Shown in pieces: positions 14,376-18,225 of a stretch of DNA of 18,225 bases (position 1 is the stretch's first letter; each line of letters opens with the position of its first letter). The DNA is from UBA1876 sp964515395 (GTDB lineage: Bacteria > Synergistota > Synergistia > Synergistales > Thermovirgaceae), in NCBI GenBank assembly GCA_964515395.1, contig CAZERC010000027.1:1-18225 (forward strand). The letters are read 5' to 3'. Under the pieces are notes generated by a model. The model saw nothing but the letters and a program-made list of their open reading frames with translations, was not told the origin of the DNA and searched no databases. Both the position numbers and the translations under genes were made by a program.

Positions 14376-15770
14376 ATGTCACCAAAGACAAGACCGTCAT
14401 TTGGGGTGTCTGTGGGGCTCTTTCTCTCAATTGTAGGTATTTTGATCGTGGGGATATTCTATCTCCAGGTAGGTATCCATGTGCTTCTCGTTATTGGTGT
14501 GACGCTGACTGCTCTTGTTTCAAAGAGATTGGGCTATACCTGGGATGAAATTCAGTCGGCCATGGGTGCCGGTGTCGCTCGCGGCATGGTGGCAATGTTT
14601 ATTTTTATTTTGATTGGGATGGTTATTGGTTCATGGATTCATTGCGGTGCTGTCCCGGCAGTTATTTACTATGGTCTCGACTTCCTTACACCAACGACTT
14701 TCCTGCCTTTGGGATTGGTGATCTGTTCGATTACCTCCTTGGCAACAGGTACTTCTTGGGGGACTGCCGGAACTATCGGACTGGCCATGATGGGAATCGG
14801 ATCGGGACTTGGCGTCCCTGCACCCGTCACTGCTGGCATGGTCATTTCGGGAGCTTGCCTGGGAGATAAAATGTCTCCCCTCTCTGATACGACAAACCTT
14901 GCTGCTGTTTCTGCTGATACTGATCTCTACAAGCACATCGGGGCCATGATGTACACAACCATACCTTCTTTTCTGATTGCTCTTGTGGCATTTAGCATTA
15001 TTGGCATGAAGTATTCTGGAGGAGCCTTTGACGTAGAAGCAGTCGCCAGCATTCAAGGTGCCCTTGCAGCAGAGTTCAACATTACACCCCTTGTGCTCCT
15101 CCCAATGGTTCTTGTCATTGCCTTGAGCATTATGAAAGTCCCCGCAGTCCCCTCAATGATTTCAGGTGTCTTTCTCGGGAGCTTGCTTTCTCTTCTTCTC
15201 CAGGATGCCAGCCTTGCTGAAGCTTTGACAGCGATAAACTATGGCTTCAGCGGAGAAAGCAGCGTGGCCGCTGTAAATGATTTGCTCAATAGAGGCGGGA
15301 TTCAGAGCATGATGTGGACGTTCTCGCTTTCTTTCATTGCCCTCAGCCTTGGAGGAGCGTTGGATGAAATGGGTTATCTCAGCGTCATCGTAGAAGGGAT
15401 TCTTTCCAAGGTGCGGTCAGCTGCAGGGCTCATGACCGCCGCTGTGCTTACTGCGATTGTCGGAAATGCGGCCATGGGTGAAGCCTATCTCTCTATCATC
15501 CTGAACGGAAGGCTTTACCACAAGGCTTTCGAAAAAGTGGGACTACGACGAAGCATGCTTTCCAGGGCCACTGAAGAAGGTGCAACCCTGACAACAACCA
15601 TTATCCCGTGGACAACCGCCGGGGCTTTCATGGCAGCAACTCTGGGAGTGCCGACGATATCTTATCTTCCCTTTGCGTTGCTTAATTGGATAAACCCGTT
15701 ACTTTCAATTATCCTGAGTCATTTGGGTATCTTCATGTTTTACCGCAAAGAAACTGGCGAACGGACCTAA
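14376..15770 (+). CDS. nhaC: NhaC-family Na+/H+ antiporter
   Basis: This 464-aa integral membrane protein has many hydrophobic segments (for example 11-30, 34-49, 70-88, 107-121, 194-211, 240-255) and family-specific motifs. These include ATGTSWGTAGTIGLAMMGIG (123-142) and GDKMSPLSDTTNLA (163-176), both typical of NhaC-type antiporters. It would exchange sodium for protons, or in some family members organic anions such as malate and lactate, across the inner membrane. AAGGGTG about seven bases before the ATG supports the start. It is more AT-rich than the methyltransferase genes before it and shares no obvious operon with them. The exact ions carried cannot be read from sequence. Confidence 0.88.
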   Translation: MSPKTRPSFGVSVGLFLSIVGILIVGIFYLQVGIHVLLVIGVTLTALVSKRLGYTWDEIQSAMGAGVARGMVAMFIFILIGMVIGSWIHCGAVPAVIYYGLDFLTPTTFLPLGLVICSITSLATGTSWGTAGTIGLAMMGIGSGLGVPAPVTAGMVISGACLGDKMSPLSDTTNLAAVSADTDLYKHIGAMMYTTIPSFLIALVAFSIIGMKYSGGAFDVEAVASIQGALAAEFNITPLVLLPMVLVIALSIMKVPAVPSMISGVFLGSLLSLLLQDASLAEALTAINYGFSGESSVAAVNDLLNRGGIQSMMWTFSLSFIALSLGGALDEMGYLSVIVEGILSKVRSAAGLMTAAVLTAIVGNAAMGEAYLSIILNGRLYHKAFEKVGLRRSMLSRATEEGATLTTTIIPWTTAGAFMAATLGVPTISYLPFALLNWINPLLSIILSHLGIFMFYRKETGERT

Positions 15771-16011
15771 GAACCGGTTTATCTCCGTTTTGAACCGGGT
15801 CGTAGGAGCTCCCGATTTTCTGCGGGAATCCCCGCCGAAAATCGGGAGCTCCCCTCCAAATTCTCAAAAGAAGAAAGAAATGCCTGGAAACAGAGGAGAA
15901 AAATCGTGTAACTGTCATTCAGATTGCTGGAAAATAATCAGTATTTATTTTATTGAAGAATTTGCTGCGTGACTTCTTCAACGGGAGAAGCAAGAAGGCG
16001 AGGGACCAGTT
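15771..16011. other. Spacer between nhaC and the molybdopterin enzyme
   Basis: The spacer holds the large palindrome at 15805-15852 and then AT-rich DNA (15900-15965) that could contain the promoter of the next gene. No gene was recognised. Repeated AACCGG segments near 15773 and 15793 were seen without clear meaning. Confidence 0.5.
15805..15852. repeat. 48-base palindrome, two nested perfect stems
   Basis: A 16-bp perfect outer stem (15805-15820 with 15837-15852) encloses a 5-bp GCGGG/CCCGC stem and a 4-nt AATC loop, with one mismatched base on each side between the stems. It starts 35 bases after the nhaC stop. There is no T-tract on either strand. It may serve as a transcript-end stabiliser or be a copy of a dispersed REP-like palindromic element. 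Confidence 0.75.
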
Positions 16012-18054
16012 GTGGCAAAAAAGACTGTCAAAACGTTGTGCCGAATGTGTGATGATCACTGTGGAATGGAGGTCTCGGTAGAAGATGGTTTTGTGAGCGG
16101 AGTGAAGGGCAACCCTGACCATCCATGGAATAAAGGCTCTCTTTGTGTTAAGGGCAAGGCTGCCGCAGACTTTGTCCACGCTCCTGATAGAATTTACAAA
16201 CCTCTTAAAAAAACATCTCGAGGGTGGGAAGAAATCCCTTTGGAACAAGCCCTCGATGAGATTGCCGACAAAATCAAAAAACTTCAGGATCTGTACGGAG
16301 AAAGAAGTATCGGAATCTGGAAGGGCGAAGCCATCGGTTTTAACCAGGAAGAGGAGTTGGCAAGACGCTTTTGTCATGCAATCGGATCGCCGAATTATTT
16401 TTCCTGTGATTCTCAGTGCTTTGTTTCACGGTTCATGGGGTACCGTTTTGTATTTGGTACTTCTGCCTATCCTTTCCCCGATTTTAAGAACGCTAAAGCT
16501 ATCTTCATTTGGGGAGGCAACCCTCCTTCAACGCATCCGTTTATGTGTCACGGTATCGTAAAAGGGAAGCAAAACGGAGCCACTATGGTTGTTATCGATC
16601 CCCGACTCTCCAACATTGCTCATCAGGCGGATCGCTTCATGAGAGTCATGCCTGGGACGGATGGAGCTTTGGCCCTGGGTCTTGCGAATATCCTCATTTC
16701 ACGTGGGTGGTATGATACTGATTTTATCGAAAACCACACCATTGGATTTGAACAGTTCAAAGATTACGCAGCCCGTTTTGATGTAGAGACCGTAGCAAAA
16801 GAGACGGGTATCACTCCAGAGAAAATCGAAGAAATGGCACAGATTCTCTATCATTCATCTCCTCATGTATCGATTTACATGGGAGTAGGTCTCGAGCATC
16901 ATGTTAACGGTGTTAATACGATCCGCGCAGTAGCCTGTCTCCTCGCCCTTTGTGGGGCACTTGATCGCAAGGGAGGTAGCCTTCTCCTTGATGGAATCAA
17001 CCTGCGGGATCTTACTTTGTATGATAAAAGGCCTCTCAGTCAGCTGAACCCCATTGGTGCTGATCGCTTCCCGGTGCTCTATGACCAACGCCGGGAATGC
17101 CATACCATGACAGCAATGGGGACTATACTGAACGGAGAACCATATCCGTTGCGGGGCATGATTATTACAGCTGGTAATCCTGCTTCGACGAATCCTAACC
17201 TCGAAAAAGTGAAAGAAGCTCTTTCAAGCCTTGATCTTTTGGTCTCAAGAGATTTGTTTATGACCGAAACAGCACAACTGGCTGATTATATTCTTCCGGC
17301 AGCAAGCTTTATGGAACGCACGGAAATCTTTTGCCATTCATCGTTGCAAAGGCTGTTTCTTTCACAGCGTGTGTTTACCATCCCGGGAGTACAGGATGAA
17401 TACACCTTTTGGCACGACATGGCACATCGTCTTGGTGCAGGAGAATACTTTCCCTGGGATAATGAAGAAGAACTCAATTCCTGGATCCTTGAACCTACTC
17501 CATTTACAGTCGAAGATCTCTCTTCTCATCCCGAGGGGGTACCCTATAAGCCGTTCAGGCTTGAAAAATGGAAAGATGCCCCACTTAATACGGAATCCGG
17601 CAAAGTGGAGTTTACTTCGGCATATCTCAAACGTTTCGGGCTGAATGAATTGCCCGAGTATGTCCCACCGAAATATCGTGATCAACCGGATAAAAATTAT
17701 CCTCTTGTCATGACTACAGGTGCGCGAAAAATATTTTTCGTGCATAGCCGATATCACAATCTCCCTAAATTCGATAAGCTTTGTCCTGAAGCCGAACTGG
17801 AGATGCACCCGGAAGATGCCGCTTCTCTGCACCTTGTGGATGGACAAAGGGTTCTCATTACATCCCAATATGGCTCGGTAAAAATGAAGTTGCGTATTGT
17901 GAACGCCGAAGCAATTATTCAAGGCTGTGTACATAGCCTGCATGGTTTTCCTCAAGACAACATCAACAATGTCACTCCTGATTTAGAAAATGACCCTATT
18001 TCAGGGTTCCCCGCACTAAAGTCATTCCCGGTTTGTGTGTGTGGAGCAGAATAA
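16012..18054 (+). CDS. Cytoplasmic molybdopterin oxidoreductase (DMSO-reductase superfamily), substrate unknown
   Basis: This 680-aa protein is a catalytic subunit of the bis-MGD molybdenum/tungsten superfamily. The N-terminal [4Fe-4S] site is C10-x2-C13-x3-C17 and C45, with K48 after it (CVKG). The likely metal ligand is C136 in SCDSQCFVSRFMG, and C132 is the alternative. Later marks are WGGNPPSTHP, VVIDPRLSNIAHQAD, MPGTDGALALGLANILI, AGNPASTNPNLEKVKEAL and the C-terminal domain from about 545 (VEFTSAYL to QGCVHSLHGFPQDNINNVTPD). It lacks the His that follows Sec/Cys in formate dehydrogenases (here C136-F), so I do not call it FdhA. No Tat signal is seen, and no iron-sulfur or membrane subunit flanks it. 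GTG is the start, with GAGGGA about eight bases upstream. fhs follows on the same strand 118 bases later. Confidence 0.85.
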   Translation: MAKKTVKTLCRMCDDHCGMEVSVEDGFVSGVKGNPDHPWNKGSLCVKGKAAADFVHAPDRIYKPLKKTSRGWEEIPLEQALDEIADKIKKLQDLYGERSIGIWKGEAIGFNQEEELARRFCHAIGSPNYFSCDSQCFVSRFMGYRFVFGTSAYPFPDFKNAKAIFIWGGNPPSTHPFMCHGIVKGKQNGATMVVIDPRLSNIAHQADRFMRVMPGTDGALALGLANILISRGWYDTDFIENHTIGFEQFKDYAARFDVETVAKETGITPEKIEEMAQILYHSSPHVSIYMGVGLEHHVNGVNTIRAVACLLALCGALDRKGGSLLLDGINLRDLTLYDKRPLSQLNPIGADRFPVLYDQRRECHTMTAMGTILNGEPYPLRGMIITAGNPASTNPNLEKVKEALSSLDLLVSRDLFMTETAQLADYILPAASFMERTEIFCHSSLQRLFLSQRVFTIPGVQDEYTFWHDMAHRLGAGEYFPWDNEEELNSWILEPTPFTVEDLSSHPEGVPYKPFRLEKWKDAPLNTESGKVEFTSAYLKRFGLNELPEYVPPKYRDQPDKNYPLVMTTGARKIFFVHSRYHNLPKFDKLCPEAELEMHPEDAASLHLVDGQRVLITSQYGSVKMKLRIVNAEAIIQGCVHSLHGFPQDNINNVTPDLENDPISGFPALKSFPVCVCGAE

Positions 18055-18077
18055 GGATTAATAAAGGGCTGGTCATC

Positions 18078-18109
18078 GCTAATAAAGCCAGGTGTGCTTA
18101 GCATTTTTT
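18078..18109 (+). terminator. Weak terminator-like hairpin before fhs
   Basis: A 5-bp stem GCTAA (18078-18082) with TTAGC (18098-18102) is followed by A and six T (18104-18109). The short stem makes this a weak candidate; the T-tract is the main support. Confidence 0.35.
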
Positions 18110-18172
18110 GTAAATCTTGCGTTTATGGAGTGAAAAGAGACGAATCTATTTTCCGCAAAAGGAGTGACTTTC

Positions 18173-18225
18173 ATGCTGTCGGACATTGAGATAGCGCAGA
18201 GAGCGAAGATGGAACCCATCGGGGA
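18173..18225 (+). CDS. fhs: Formate-tetrahydrofolate ligase, first 17 codons only
   Basis: The last 53 bases read MLSDIEIAQRAKMEPIG from ATG 18173, with AAAAGGAG about eight bases upstream, and run off the window. The opening S/TDIEIAQ-x-AKM-x-PI is the characteristic N-terminus of formate-tetrahydrofolate ligase. This enzyme makes 10-formyl-THF from formate, THF and ATP, or in amino-acid fermenters runs backward to give ATP. The match is short but very typical. It connects the nearby oxidoreductase and the histidine and methyl chemistry to the THF C1 pool (inference). Confidence 0.8.
   Translation, partial: MLSDIEIAQRAKMEPIG

Noticed and set aside
16012..18054. Formate dehydrogenase alpha subunit
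   Set aside because: The His after the metal-binding Cys/Sec is replaced by Phe and no partner subunits are adjacent. The general superfamily call is safer.
1..18225. CRISPR arrays, tRNA or rRNA genes, insertion sequences
   Set aside because: No regularly spaced repeats, no tRNA-like cloverleaf or rRNA sequence and no transposase-like protein were seen on either strand.

Overview
The window looks like part of the chromosome of a strictly anaerobic, amino-acid- and C1-metabolising bacterium. A corrinoid methyltransferase cluster, a lone histidine ammonia-lyase, a cytoplasmic molybdopterin oxidoreductase and the first codons of formate-tetrahydrofolate ligase lie close together. This mix fits Synergistota or a fermentative Firmicute. 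That placement is inference from gene content; no rRNA or marker gene is present.

Layout. A DsrE-like gene runs off the left edge on the minus strand (1-336). After a 392-base spacer comes hutH (729-2261, plus), which shares a strong, probably bidirectional terminator with a convergent minus-strand gene (2316-3191). That gene encodes a stand-alone protein resembling the activation domain of cobalamin-dependent methionine synthase. A decayed region follows (3192-4202). It holds the multiply deleted relic of a UroD/MtaA-type methyltransferase gene with its old terminator still in place. Next is a 984-aa regulator of the SARP/BTAD-ATPase-TPR type (4203-7157).

The core of the window is a five-gene plus-strand cluster (7363-13663): a corrinoid protein, an MtmB-family methyltransferase, a UroD-type methyltransferase fused to a thioredoxin-like domain, a [2Fe-2S] RACo-type corrinoid reactivase and a CobW-type GTPase. 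A terminator separates it from the regulator. Two of its intergenic gaps carry long GC-rich hairpins without T-tracts. The reading is that the MtmB homologue demethylates an unknown substrate onto the corrinoid protein. The UroD-Trx protein would then pass the methyl group to an unknown acceptor, while the reactivase, possibly helped by the MetH-activation-like protein, rescues oxidised cobalt. The MtmB homologue has ordinary sense codons where the archaeal enzymes have pyrrolysine, and the UroD domain has lost the usual zinc-binding His. Together they look like an uncharacterised, pyrrolysine-free methyl-transfer system.

Downstream (13664-14375) is a second decayed stretch with another UroD-type relic, then more AT-rich genes: an NhaC-family antiporter (14376-15770), a 48-base palindrome, a molybdopterin oxidoreductase (16012-18054) and the start of fhs (18173 to the edge). 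HutH (histidine carbon and C1 units), methyl transfer, and formate/THF chemistry could share a C1 pool, but nothing in the window proves a shared pathway.
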